A stretch of DNA of 64,000 bases from Dolomedes plantarius (GCA_907164885.2 OU015497.1:68717480-68781479), one strand, 5' to 3'; shown: positions 34,970 through 46,899, numbered from the stretch's first letter. Program-made: numbers and translations. Notes: generated by a model not told the origin, from the sequence alone.

Positions 34970-36793
34970 ATTTGGGATATTCTGTTGATGAAATTGTGAC
35001 AATTAAATAACATTTTTGTTGTCAGGAAACAAAGAAGTACATATTTAATATTTTCATATTTAATCTCTCTTTTTGCAAAATAATTTTTTTTGAAAATTAA
35101 TTCAAAGTCAATAAAATTTTCTTTCAGAATTTGTAGCTATGGCAGGAAATTCCGCTTAACATAAAGGGAAGGTTTCCTTTATATAATACCTTTCAAATTC
35201 CCAAAAGGATCTCCATTGCACTATTCAATGCAGAGGATACTCTTTCAAACAACCTTTGTAAGGTCTAAATGCAGAACAATGTCGTTAATAACTAAATTTT
35301 CCCTATTCTTCAGAAGTATGTATATTAAAGCCTATCATACCGGCAAAATAATACTACTAGACACATGAAAAAAAAACATACATAAAACTAGACAAAATTT
35401 TTGAAAATAGTTAAAACTGAAGAGAATAAAATTATAATGAATAACATGAACTTACTATGAATATTATATGCATTTATATGACTGTAAAAGTGATATATTA
35501 AACATAATAGTTGTAATATGCTAAGATTTTTAGTAATTTAATGCTATATTTACATAATAGCATTAGTTTATTTAATTATATTAGATCTGAAAATTTATTT
35601 TAGTTTACTAAATTATACTAGTTTTAACGTTATCACGCAGATATAATTAACTAACACCACACTCTAAGCAACCAAAGAAAGGACCAAATACAGACATTTA
35701 ACGTTATTTTCTCTTTTTAGAATATTCATGAGCCATAAAGAACAAAAAAATCGATATTTAATTAAATTTATAATAACTTTCTTGATTATAGGAGGATTTG
35801 TGTTAATAATGGAATACGTTTCTAATATTCAAAAGATGCATTTTAATCTTATAAGTAAAACAAAATAGAGGTATATGGTTTCCTAAAATGAGATTCGTTT
35901 CTTTATCTCTAATACATTTCATGTGATGTGGAATAAAGATGTTAGTTTGCTACTCTCTCTCTGAATACATTACATATTAAAGTAAAAGAGATCATCACGA
36001 GCTAGTAATTATACTTAAAAGAAAAACCAAATAAGAATTTGCGAAGCATTCCTTACAATGCGATAACGGTGTGTTCCTAAGCTTTCATTCGATACATTTT
36101 TTTCATTATAATATAGAATGTCTTACTTTCATAGAATTTTAAGACTGTCATTACGGGTTCTTGTAAAACGGCAGGTCAGATAATTATGTACAGCTGTAAA
36201 GCGAAATGAGAGAGTACAAAATATTATTTATAGTGAATACATTTTACTGAAGAGATTTATTCTTTTAATCAATTAATGAGAAATATAACTGATGCAGAAG
36301 GCTTTATCTCGTTAATACAGGCATTTTTAAAATATGATGCATTTCTGGTTCACTTTTTAAAAGCACATGGTTACTGTAAAAATAACATTTCTTCCACACA
36401 TGTTTGATATTCAGGAGGGATTTGTTTTACGTATTATCATTTTCAATTTCAAATGTTAAAACTTATTTCAATTTAATATATTTTTTTAAAATTTTACAGG
36501 ATTTCAGTATAAGTTCTTTAATTTATAAGAAGTCAAAATTTTTCATTCTTCCACATCTACATAACTTTTTATTTCACATAAAAAACGGAAGATATTTTAA
36601 CTAAGACTTTCTTTCTTCCCTAAAAATGTGCTGTACTAAAACGCACTTCTAAAAATATATGTTCGGTAAAATGTTAGTCGAATTTTCGTCTAAAAATATT
36701 TCTAAATATATTACAAAAACACTGTTAAATTTGGATCTAAATAACATGTCAACTATATAGTTTATAGTTTATTGGTTCGTAATTTCATGAAGC
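34970..36793. other. AT-rich sequence, no gene recognised
   Basis: Open frames are short and AT-driven, without recognisable motifs. Confidence 0.5.
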
Positions 36794-36963
36794 TTAACCG
36801 ATTAAGCGCCACTATATGAACCGCATCGTCAAAATAGAATCTAACGTATTTTTCTAAGAACATTTCTTGTCTTAATTGATGTGCAGTTGAAATTTTTAAA
36901 AAAATCTTCGTTCGTATAGAATGTACGATAGGGTCCCAAAATATAAAAAAAAGAAACGGTTGT

Positions 36964-36992
36964 TCGCGGAAGAAACGCTTTTTTCTTCCGCG
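36964..36992. repeat. 11-bp perfect hairpin
   Basis: CGCGGAAGAAA and its reverse complement TTTCTTCCGCG are separated by 7 bases; flanking TGTT(C) and GAACA extend the pairing with a small bulge. It lies between a possible piggyBac end (TTAACCGATTAAGCGCC at 36794) and the transposase remnant at 37.1 kb, so it may be a subterminal feature of that element. Confidence 0.6.
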
Positions 36993-37114
36993 TATGAACA
37001 TCCAAGCTGTATGTTACACTAAATTCAAGGAAGTAAGCATTTAAAACCTCCTGAAAGGAGTATTCTACATTTTATGGAAATAAATATACATTTTTTAAAT
37101 ATCATTGTAATTTG

Positions 37115-37714
37115 TTAATCATGTATAAAAATTTCCTGAGACAGAACGTGATATCCTCTGAATAGGAGGATTCCGATAAATTTCTTTATGCCCATTTCAG
37201 ATAATAAAAATGCGTTGTTATTCTTTTGCAGATCATATCTTAAAGTCTCTTCAGTAACACGTTTCATGATCTCCGAGTCAAAGTAAATTAGGAAAAGTTC
37301 ATACGGAGATTTAATTGCCAACACAATACAAGTATCTTCAAGTGTTGACATTTCTTTGGATTCAATAGCCAACATTCGACATTCTTTTTTCCAATTAAGT
37401 AATTTCTTTTTGGCTTTCTCTTCCTTAAATTTGTCTCCTTACATACTTGTATCGTCATCTGAAGTATCATTTGTAATGGGTCTTTTTCTCTTCTTATGTA
37501 TTATTTTCTTGTTATCAAGATTTCTACCTTCCCCGTGTTTGACTTTTAGTTCAACTAGTCAAGAAACATCCATTGGAATCATTTCACCTAACTTATTATC
37601 TGCAATATTTTCTTCACCAGTTACCTGACGAGGATAGGGGGGGGGAGGCTAACAGATAATGCTACTTTCATATGAGTATTCGTCAGAGTCCATAGATTGC
37701 GCATCTAAAGTCAT
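37115..37714 (-). pseudogene. piggyBac-family transposase, N-terminal remnant
   Basis: From an ATG at 37714 the minus strand reads MTLDAQSMDSDEYSYESS, an acidic Ser/Asp-rich start typical of piggyBac transposases, then a stop. It continues through HKKRKRPITNDTSDDDTSM and another stop to a clear conserved block: SPYELFLIYFDSEIMKRVTE, then LRYDLQKNN and MGIKKFIGILLFRGYHVLSQ. That block matches the first conserved part of the DDE_Tnp_1_7 domain. The protein stops at 37115 and the downstream sequence no longer resembles the family, so the catalytic acidic residues are gone. TTAACCGATTAAGCGCC at 36794 could be the far terminal end after an internal deletion; this is inference. Confidence 0.75.
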
Positions 37715-38084
37715 AAACAAAAGCTTCTTGAATTGTCAAAACATTTTTGCCATTTTTTAAGATTAAAAAAATAGTTGTAAATAAACCTGTCTTCATGAAA
37801 ATGTGTCTGGGTACCACCTGATCCCTTATTCTTCACAGACATAGATATAAAGATAATGAATCAGTATTAACATACGCGCGATCCATATGGTAGACAGGAA
37901 GTGAAATCCAGCTAGTCAGAAGGCGCCGAGTCTCCTATTTTGGGATATTTCAAAATAAGTGTTTAGGAATCAGTGTTAAAATATTTCATTTGACTTCCGC
38001 TTGAAATGTAATATTCACTGTGTTATCGCTATTCATTTTTTGTTAAAAGCAAGTCACTCATATGCATGTATATATACATATATA
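37715..38084. other. no gene recognised
   Basis: A short C/G run lies just before, near 37638-37648. Nothing recognisable up to the Tc1 element. Confidence 0.5.
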
Positions 38085-38086
38085 TA

Positions 38087-39495
38087 CACTGCTGGCCACC
38101 CAAATTGCAACACCAAGAAAGACAAGATATATCACAACAAAATTTATTTTGTAGATAACATGTTGACCAAGTATCAAATGATTAAATTTATAGACTTCTG
38201 TGAAGTGTGGTTCCTGCCAAAATCAGTAGCCAGAGTTGCCGCCATTGTTGGAGATCGCCGCTGCCACACGCCTCGGCATTGATTCAAAGAGACTTTGGAT
38301 GAGCTCTTGGAGTACAGCAGACCAAGCAGCTTCCACACGTTGCCAAAGTTGTTCTGCTGTGGCAGCTGGGGATGGAATCTGGGTCAATCGTAGAGCAACC
38401 ATGGACCACATGTTTTCTATTGGCGAAAGATCCGGAGAGCGAGGCGGCCAGGGAAGCAATTCAATCTGGCGATTGACGAAGAGCCGTTGGACAATACGTA
38501 CCACGTCTGGTCGCGCATTATCCTGTTGAAATATGGCTGTGGGCAAGCCCTGAAGGTAAGGAAGGACAACTGGCTCCAACACCTCGGAGATGTAGCGCTG
38601 GCTGTTTAAAGTACCGGCAATGCGTACTAGAGGTGTGCGAGAGTGATATCCAATACCGCCCCATACCATAATACCCGGTGCGGGACCAGTGTGGCGGTGC
38701 ATAACGCAGCTGTTCAGCATCCTCTCTTCACGGTGTCTCCAGACTCGAATGCGACCATCGTGGTGTTGCAGACAGAAGCGTGACTCGTCAGTAAAGACAA
38801 TTTCATTCCATTCTGCCGTCCACATCCTTCTGTCATCGCACCATTGGCGGCGCAGACGTCTGTGGTTCTGCGTCAAGGGTAGACAAAGCAATGGACGTCT
38901 TGCAGACAGACCACTCTGCTGTAAACGGCGTCGAATGGTACGCGCAGACACTGGATGATGCGTTACAGACTGCATGTGCTGTGCTATGGTTCGTGATGTG
39001 ACTGAGCGATCCGTCACTGCCATGCGCACAATTTGCCTGTCATCACGTGAAGTGGTGCGCTGAGGTGGATGCGATCGAACACGCCGGTCCGTCGTACCCT
39101 CCTGCATCCAACGATCACATATCCGCATTACAGTTGTTTGGTTTCGTCCAACACGACTACCGATTTCCCTGAAAGATAATCCACAATCTCGGTAGGCCAC
39201 TATCCTTCCTCTGTCGAACTCGGATACTTGATCAAAAGATGATCGCTGTTTTCGACGAGGCATAATTGATCGTTTTTTTTTGAAAAACCACAAGAAAAAC
39301 ACAATTGTCGAACTTGAAATCGTCGAAATCTCCAAGCCTTAAATAGCGCTTTGAAGTGGCGCCACAGGCGCGCGTGATATGCGTCTGCGCTGAAATTCTA
39401 ATCATTTGCATATCTCACCTCCGCTAATGCATGTTGTAAATTTCATGTTATTTGCATGTTTCCTTCAGGGTGTTGCATTTACAGTGGCCAGCAGT

Positions 39496-39496
<1 letters not shown>
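38087..39496 (-). mobile_element. Tc1-type DNA transposon, 1410 bp, apparently complete
   Basis: The inverted ends are 28 bp (38087-38114 and 39469-39496). Both begin CACTGCTGGCCAC and finish TGCAACACC, with a few central differences. TA borders each end (38085-38086 and 39497-39498). A single uninterrupted transposase lies inside on the minus strand, with short untranslated margins. Flanks are TATATATA on the left and a CATACATA tract on the right, that is, TA-rich targets. Sharp ends together with an open transposase make this the most recently active element in the window. Confidence 0.93.
38223..39263 (-). CDS. Tc1-family transposase, intact DD34E
   Basis: This 346-codon frame cuts and pastes its own element by binding the terminal repeats. 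It starts MPRRKQRSSFDQVSEFDRGR; the ATG at 39263 is chosen because relatives start here, although the open frame extends 24 codons further upstream. Residues about 10-60 form the first helix-turn-helix (LSFREIGSRVGRNQTTVMR), followed by a basic linker and a second HTH to about residue 115. The catalytic core shows Asp159 (FTDESRF), Asp248 (FQQDNARP) and Glu283 (SPIENMW), with 34 residues between the last two, so it is DD34E. Length is normal for the family and there is no stop or frameshift. The sequence DNARPDVVRI has Asp where relatives usually have His after DNARP; whether this affects activity is unknown. Expression is not shown by the sequence. Confidence 0.93.
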   Translation of the reverse strand: MPRRKQRSSFDQVSEFDRGRIVAYRDCGLSFREIGSRVGRNQTTVMRICDRWMQEGTTDRRVRSHPPQRTTSRDDRQIVRMAVTDRSVTSRTIAQHMQSVTHHPVSARTIRRRLQQSGLSARRPLLCLPLTQNHRRLRRQWCDDRRMWTAEWNEIVFTDESRFCLQHHDGRIRVWRHREERMLNSCVMHRHTGPAPGIMVWGGIGYHSRTPLVRIAGTLNSQRYISEVLEPVVLPYLQGLPTAIFQQDNARPDVVRIVQRLFVNRQIELLPWPPRSPDLSPIENMWSMVALRLTQIPSPAATAEQLWQRVEAAWSAVLQELIQSLFESMPRRVAAAISNNGGNSGY

Positions 39497-39500
<4 letters not shown>

Positions 39501-39552
<52 letters not shown>

Positions 39553-39569
39553 TATTTATTTATTTATTA
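39501..39569. repeat. (CATA)n-(TA)n-(TTTA)n compound array
   Basis: About seven CATA units, then about 20 bp of TA, then TTTA units, immediately outside the right end of the Tc1 element. Confidence 0.95.
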
Positions 39570-40831
39570 TTATTTTTTTACAGAATATTTTTACTAATGT
39601 AAGTCGATTATATCAACTTTTCCCATATTCAAACGACTGTAAAATAAAGAAATTTTAAAAGTTTTCCTTTTTAAAAAAATTCACACTATACTTTGTACCT
39701 TTGAAATAGAAATAAAAAAATTATTTGTTTATACTTAATATTACGCTTAGAAAAAAAATATATAATTGAATGCTCCCAAACTGGGAGACTTGGTGTTAAT
39801 GGGTAAAACTTGGCGTAATATGCACAACTACACCACAATAGTAGTAAAGCATATACCTGAAAAGAGAAGCATATTCAAACACATTTCGCTAATATCCAGC
39901 CAGAAATCACAAAATTATGGGAATTTTTTTAAGGCGTTTGGAGATTTTTTATGTTTCATATTAATTTTGGCACATGAACTTCAAAAAACGTAAATTTCAG
40001 AGGTTTCCATATTTTCTAGAAAGATATCACCCCCAAAAAGTTTTAAAACATGAGCTGTAGTACAACTGTTTTTCATAGTAATTCAATTTTTTTCGAAAGA
40101 CTTCTACTTCAAATGTCATTACTGAAATCTCGTTCTAGAGAGAGGGAATTATTATTCATGGAGAAACACAGTTTTTTCGAAAGAAATCGCAGATTAGAGT
40201 AGCGTTGCATTTCTCTTACAATGTATGTACGTATGCATTTAGCAAAATAGAGTACGGTAGATTTAGCAAATATACCAAGATCGAGAAAATATATAGCATT
40301 TCGTAATTCAGTTTCATCAGTAACGTTAACATATTTATTCCCACTTTGTTTAGGAATAGCATGCTGTATAAGATAGACAAATTGTGAGCCTATAAACATC
40401 ATATAAACTCAAATGCTGCAATGAGCGAAACTAGGTCCGTAGAGCTTTCTATGTATCTCCAATCCCTTAATCCTCATGGAAATACGAGCCATAATCAAGA
40501 ATGGAAGTGGTTTTGGGCATTTCGAATTTACTAGGTAAACTTTTGGATAGGAATATGAACAACAGATATACTTGAGAACATATATCCGAAGCCTTCTCTT
40601 TTTTCTGACTCCATGAGTTGCAAGACAATCAAGGACGGGAAATTCAAGGTGAGATTCCGGAAATGCAAAGAGCTATTGAAAGAAAATGATGAAGAGCAAA
40701 AAATATAAATTAGAAAGTAAAATTATTACTAAAACATAAAAATTAAAAGTTAATCTAAATTCATACTATATTACAAAATGAAAATTTACTTTGTGTCCAT
40801 AGAACATTTGTTTAAAGTTAATCGATTATAG
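39570..40831. other. AT-rich sequence, no gene recognised
   Basis: A 97-codon minus-strand frame at 40109-40402 has no motif that I recognise and no start or splice context that distinguishes it from chance. Confidence 0.5.
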
Positions 40832-40835
40832 TTAA

Positions 40836-41168
40836 CCCCTTAACGATCGCATAGTTTTCAAGAAAACGGTAATAAAAGTGCCTATTTTTTTCCGGAGGAT
40901 TCCATTTATTTCTTGATCTACTACATCCAGTTAAAAAAAAAAACCCATCCCCAAATGCATTATAAATTGACTGGCGCTGCCATCTGGTATGTAAAATAAG
41001 AAATAAAAAATTTTCAGCGAAAATGAAATTGTTTTAATCTTTTTAGTGCGTTACTTTTAAACAGTTAAGTCCGGAAATATCACGGGCACGAGATATAGAA
41101 GACGAAACCACATCCAGTGATTTTGACGGGAGCGAGAAGGAAGAGGTTAATCAGAATATTCCATCTTA
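40836..41168 (+). pseudogene. possible piggyBac end with N-terminal transposase remnant
   Basis: TTAA at 40832-40835 is followed by CCCCTTAACGATCGCATAG, similar in style to piggyBac ends. About 220 bp further on, the plus strand reads FKQLSPEISRARDIEDETTS and then SDFDGSEKEEVNQ to a stop at 41166-41168. This resembles the acidic N-terminus (D-S-D-F-D-x-S-x-x-E-E) of PGBD-type transposases. No catalytic part follows and no matching right end was found. The assignment rests on composition and a short motif only, so it is tentative. It could be a non-autonomous piggyBac derivative. Confidence 0.4.
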
Positions 41169-41334
41169 ATTTGGCATTCAAAAGTGTCTCAGATAGTTAA
41201 TTTTTAACTCGTATGATTACCAAACTCTTTTTTTCTTCGAAGGCACTTGTGTAAACACATTATCGCACATTATCAGCGAGAATCGTTGATTGATTTCAAT
41301 AGAGGCAACTTATCAGTTTTACCAATACCTTAAT

Positions 41335-41485
41335 CTGATGCCACCTCAATTTTGATTGAGCACCCCTAAGAGCGAGACGTGGAGGAATCGTACTTTCTCC
41401 CCACACCTTTGATATTATGGAAAGACTTTCCGACCAACGAATTTAACGTGGCCATATCTGGCCTAGACACGAATGATTACCAAAC
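41335..41485 (-). mobile_element. partial SINE copy, same body as the SINE at 50.8-51.1 kb
   Basis: On the plus strand, GAGCACCCCTAAGAGCGA, TGGAGGAA(T)CGTACTTTCTCCC, TATTATGGAAAGACTT, TTTAACGTGGCCATATCTGG and CCTAGACAC align in order with 50935-51050 (AGCACCCCTAGCGGC, TGGAGGAACGTACCTTCTCC, CATAGAAGGTCTT, TTTACGTGCCCATATCCAG). The tRNA-like head present in the 51 kb copy is missing, so this copy is 5'-truncated or eroded. Confidence 0.75.
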
Positions 41486-43030
41486 TTGTGAATGGACTTA
41501 TTCCTCAGAAACGCTTTTTACACCTGAAAGAAATAGACCTAAAACTAGACACAAAACGCTTAGAGGAATACATATTATTATATAACTTCAATCTATGTTA
41601 CATAAATGATAATTTTATTTAGCATGCTCAAGTGCATGCTTAGGAAAATATATTTTTCTGAAAGTATTGTGCTGTAGCAACAAAGGAACAATATGACTTC
41701 CCATTTAAACTACACCAGATACCAGTTTTTGGATCAAGTATATAATGCTTCAAATAATATTGAGTACCTTGCATATTTTAAATATTAGTTCTCTCCTTCA
41801 GATTTAGAAGAAAAACTTTCTCCGTCTGGAATTTTGTTTTTAACTCCGCAAGAGCCATAAAACCGCTTTTTTAAAAATAATCTTTTTAACTTCTTCCCAT
41901 AAAGTTTTATACTTTCAACCATGATTTAAATTTTTCATATATGCTTTGTAGAAATGACGAAGATATTTTCGAAAAGTTATTTATTTAAAATTTTTATAAT
42001 TCAGTGGAAATAAATTGCATAATGCACAGCAACTGAACAAAGCCTCTTTTCAATATATTCCTAAGAAATTTTAAATTTATAAATTTTAATCAGACTGGCT
42101 CAGTTTTGATTAATAAATGCAAAATATCATTATACATCTATGTACTCACGTACACACTGAGACTTTAGCTAATTTGATATTTAATTAAAAATTATATCTC
42201 ATTCCATTTGATATATTTGAAATTCTCTACATATTCTTTAAGTATTCAACGTGAAGAATACAAACTATTTTTCTCAAAGGAAATTTATCTTTCCCTTTAA
42301 AATTTGTGCTCCCTTTTTTTCCGTCTGCCGTCATTTTCTGGCCATCGTTAAAGAATCCCATTATAGATTAATCTTTAGAGACAGAATTTATCACGAACTG
42401 TGCTGTTCTTCATTTACATGCTAAAGACATATAGAATTACATTATCCGAGAATATTATTTGTAAAGTACGAAGCACATTATTTGCTATTTTATCTTCTAC
42501 CGTATGTTTAATTAAAGCTGTTGAACATCATCTTTTAAAAAGGAAAATATGCACGTATACGTTATTAGTATTGTGTTATAGATTGTTAATTAAAATTAAA
42601 ATAGGTATTCAAAATATTTATAATGAAAGAAAGTTTTTCCACTTAATTTTTTTATATTGACGGTAAATCTAAATTATCCAAAACTTTTGATTTACTCACG
42701 TTATTGCTATTAAATATTTTATTTCTTGTTAATGATAATTTCAGTTCTGTGAGCTGAAGGTTTTGTGCACTTTGTGCATCCTGTTTTTGTGCACTTTGAG
42801 ATTTGGTTAATCTTGGGGGACAGCTCACTGGAAATTGTTTCTTCCTTAGCTTCTATATTTAAATGGTCGAAACGGATCTTTTGACCCGCCGATGTAAAAA
42901 GAGAAATAGAAAATGTGTTAGGTCCGATAATGTTGGACTTGACTATCAGTTTTATGTGTAGTATAAAAGTTCAGAAGGTGGATAATGTAGATGAATATGT
43001 TCACAAAATGTAGAATTTTTTTTTTCATTT
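41486..43030. other. AT-rich sequence, no gene recognised
   Basis: Two near-copies of TTTTGTGCACTTTG lie at about 42760-42800. Nothing else was recognised. Confidence 0.5.
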
Positions 43031-43036
43031 ATTACT

Positions 43037-43072
43037 GGTGAATAGTAATGCACATAGGTGCATTACTATTCA

Positions 43073-43074
<2 letters not shown>
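43037..43074. repeat. perfect 17-bp hairpin abutting an (AT)n array
   Basis: GGTGAATAGTAATGCAC and GTGCATTACTATTCACC are exact reverse complements with a 4-base loop (ATAG). The right arm ends at the first base pair of the AT array. Such a perfect mixed-sequence palindrome is unlikely by chance. Confidence 0.95.

Positions 43075-43162
<88 letters not shown>
43075..43162. repeat. (AT)n array, about 88 bp
   Basis: Uninterrupted dinucleotide run directly after the hairpin. Confidence 0.97.
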
Positions 43163-43169
<7 letters not shown>

Positions 43170-44962
43170 AATTATTATAACCTAAGTGCCCCAATGACAG
43201 AGGTTGACGTTTACTTATAACTTTTATAGGTATTTGGAGGGCCACTCAAGATAGGAATATGAATTTGCATTCCGCTATTTGCTGCAGACCAGTTCAATAT
43301 TGTTACATCAAATTGACTCCAAACTCACTTAACATCTAAAATCTCACTTATATTCCAGTTTTAACTTTACAATTGCGCATTTTATTAACTCTTTTTCCTG
43401 GTACCGTACTTTTAATTTTTCTGGAGGCAACTTCACATCTTCTCTTGGCCGGATGCCAAATAATAAAATGCATCATCTTTGACACGATTAGCCGCAATAC
43501 TTTAGAATATAAGAAGTAGAAAAAATGCGTACCACATTTTTGACATCAAGATGGATTATGGAGATGACCTTATTAAAGCATTAAAAGTCTGTTCAAGTTC
43601 AGAGTTCACTAGTACATAAAGTGCGATATACGCTGCTTTTAATAATGTCGGGGGAGAAACGGGAATAAATATTATACTTTTAACACCATTATTTATTTTA
43701 ATCCAATATTGATCTTCTTTTTACGAATTTTTGAAGTGTGCAATATTTCCATATTCTGTGACTCTTTAGGAACAAACAATAAGTTATTTTCATTTAGACG
43801 TTTTTACTAAAAGATGAGTAATTTGAAAAGTAGAGGTTATTTAAAATTTGATGGACATATTCTTGTTCGTCGATATTTGTGAACGATGACTTCAGACAGA
43901 GACACAAGTTTATTTCTTTTAATGTCTTACACAGTTCACAAATATTACAAATGGTCACCTAGTAGTGCAAAGATGCTCAGTAACTTCAGGTTTGAAGCAA
44001 TACTCACAGGCAATACTAACAGGCCTACAATTCAACTACAGACCACATAGAAACCGAGCATCACGTAACAAATGAAAGAATGAACCTTCGACATGCTTAA
44101 ATACCCTTTGAGGCATTCAGGATTGTTCCAGAACTCGAACGCTACGCCATCAATGTGAAATCGGTTCTCTGGATATACAATATACTCGAAAATATTACCA
44201 ATGGATCGCACATTGAAAGTCAATTTTGCTCGAGGCTGTTTTGCTCGAAAAGAGCCCGGGCTAACGATATCGTACATTTTTTGCTATGCCCTACCACAAG
44301 TTCAGGCATGCTTTAAATTTTAGGGACTACCTCGCTTTTCCCGAATTTTTATCGTAAAGCTTTATTTGAATATATTAACAATAGATGCTAGTACTACACA
44401 TTTCAAACGTGAATATACAGTTATTCTGAATATTAGTTTGGCGCGCTTTGTTCATCTGATAACAGATCTGATTTCTTCTATGTACGTTGTTAGTACGCTG
44501 CTGTATAGTAATCCTTAAGGATTCGCACTCCTCAATGTAAATGTATTAAGAAAAATTGTCCAAGGACTGGCGACTTGAATTTAAAGATTTTTTTTTAAAT
44601 TGTACTCCGTAATAGGGAAAGAAATTTTGCACATTGGGGAAATTTTCGATTTAAAAAAAAATATTTTTTAAAATTCAAATTATTCGAGCAAAGAATCTGG
44701 TATAGTGTGTTTTAAACGCTCATAAATTCCATTGGGAAATGAGATTTATAAAATGAATCCTGTTTGCAAGGTGCAGAAAAGTTCCGGACATCTGAAAATG
44801 CCATTTTTATTTGATTTTCGACATTTATGTTGCCGTAAATAGTCAACAAAGATTTTTCATAAGTTAACGTTTGTTTCATCGAATACAACAGGTTTAGTAC
44901 ACAGCAGACTTGATGCTCAATGACAGTGTACAATAAACTGTATCAAATACATAAGAAACATA
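43163..44962. other. AT-rich sequence, no gene recognised
   Basis: Short frames with no domain signature. No repeat structure was recognised. Confidence 0.5.
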
Positions 44963-44964
44963 TA

Positions 44965-45729
44965 CAGGGTTCCCACCTATATCTGCTACACCCCCCTTAA
45001 CTTCTAAACGGTGACAGCTTAATCCATAAAGTTGGTGCCTAGGTATAGTAAAAAGGCTATACGCTACTCGATGAGACTACTCACAACGCCGTATATCGGC
45101 AAATTTTGGAATTAGCGTTTTTATCTCAAAAACGGTACGAGATACGGGAAAAGAGTTAAATACAAAGTTGTTCAGCATCATCGATTTATTAAGAAAAGAC
45201 ACCTTGCGCACATTAATACTCAAAACAGAATGTTAAAAATGAACATTTGTTTGGTCACGATTTCGAAAATTGTCATGCAATAAAGAGTGGAAGAAAGAAA
45301 CTGGGACGCTTCCCTATCTTCAGGATCATTTATTTATGTTGCTGAAAATGCTCTCCATTGGCTACTATTCAGATTTGCACTCTGGACTGATTTCTCGCTT
45401 CACATTGATGCAACGACGCCATAGTGTTGAAAATCACGGCCAAACAACTCTTCATTTTTTTCATTCTGTTTTGAGCATTGATGTGCGCAAGGTGTCTTTT
45501 CTTACTAAATCGATGATTTTGAACAACTTTGTATTTAACTCTTTTCCCGTATCTCGTACCGTTTTTGAGATAAAAACGCTAATTCCAAAATTTGCCGATA
45601 GATGGCGTTGTAAGTTGTCTCATCGAGTAGCGCATAGCCTTTTTACTATACCTAGACACCAACTTTATGGCCTAATCTGTAACCGTTTAGAAGTTAAGGG
45701 GGGAGTAACGAATATAGGTGAGAACCCTG
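44965..45729. mobile_element. fold-back transposon-like element with 268-bp arms
   Basis: The left arm 44965-45232 and the right arm 45462-45729 are inverted copies, identical over long stretches (for example TTTTGGAATTAGCGTTTTTA and CTCAAAAACGGTACGAGATA) with roughly one change in 15 bases near the outer ends. Both ends start CAGGGTT(C/T), and TA borders each side (44963-44964 and 45730-45731), as for Tc1/mariner-type elements. The 229-bp centre has no homology that I recognise. A 155-codon frame crosses it but is probably incidental. The RNA of either strand would fold into one long hairpin. Confidence 0.88.
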
Positions 45730-45731
45730 TA

Positions 45732-46899
45732 TAAAGGTGAAATAAAGAATATTTACAAGCAATTAGAATAATATTTTGTTTCGGATTTCATGAAATTACC
45801 CTTTTTCAGATAAATCTTTATAATGGGCATACAATAATTGCCTTTTCATCCGACTCGTCCAGGTCAGGGAGTATGTAAATGCAGAAATATTTTCTCGCTA
45901 ATGAGCAACACTCTCCCCTTTATTAAATCCCAAGATGCTCGTAGACCAGGGAGCACTCTCTGGGCTACCCTTGGCTCTCAACAACCTGCCTGAAAGAATT
46001 ACATCGTAAGTTTAATATTAAGTTAAATACCGTAAATTTGTTTGCCCATTGAATGTTATTTCAGATACTATTCAATATGTCTTCCTCCAGGCCAAAAATG
46101 ATCCCAAACCTTTTCCATTCTACCGATTCTAACCTTTCCCATTACTTCAGAAATCGATTTTTTTTCATCTGCAGGGGTAATAAACTAGGATATATAGATA
46201 TCAGAACATACGAATGAACTGAACATTTCACAGAGCAGATTTCAAAGGGGTAACATTAGCCATCATCCCATAATTATGCCTCTAGCTTCAGATTACGAGG
46301 GAAGAGAATATGTGAAACATGTTTTATTCTCAATTTCCCAGCCATTTCGGTTTGATTTAATCAAAATACTTTGAAAGAGAAAATCATTCCATTATGCGTA
46401 ATTCCCTAAACGTTCGCAACGAGTCTGATATTTTCTGGTTCCTGGTACAAAATGCCTGTTATTTTGATTACTCTGAATGCAATATATAAGATGGATTGAA
46501 ATGCAATATGCCATTTCAATCTGATTTTAACCTGTCTATGAAGAATGAAAAAAATATCACATCACGTATTTTGGTTTACTATATTGCAGGATATACCTGG
46601 ATGCATACGAATTGAACAAGCAAACTCTCTGTTTTTTTTTAACATTTAGACGGTATTTTAAAAATATTTAGATGCATTATGACTGATTTTTTTTAAATTG
46701 AAACTATGATGGAATTTTATGTTATTACGATATTGAGATTTACTTATATGATTCAAATGCCGAAAAATATTATAAATGAAGACATTTGTATAATGGGTTT
46801 AACAGTGTCTTTTTAAGAATATGTTACTATTATTTTTAGGGGATATGCTTTGATCACCGTTTAGTATACCCGAGGATGAAACTAAAGTTTGCACGCTAA
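45732..46899. other. AT-rich sequence, no gene recognised
   Basis: No feature recognised. Confidence 0.5.

Noticed and set aside
36762..37001. 79-codon minus-strand frame near the piggyBac remnant
   Set aside because: It does not align with the part of the transposase expected downstream, and no motif was recognised.
38236..38958. Plus-strand frames opposite the Tc1 transposase
   Set aside because: They are shadows of the intact minus-strand transposase.
40109..40402. 97-codon minus-strand frame
   Set aside because: It looks more protein-like than most, but has no recognisable domain, no splice or promoter context and no conserved motif.
45270..45734. 154-codon plus-strand frame
   Set aside because: It spans the centre and right arm of the fold-back element. 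An arm that mirrors another arm makes a shared coding role unlikely, and no homology was seen.
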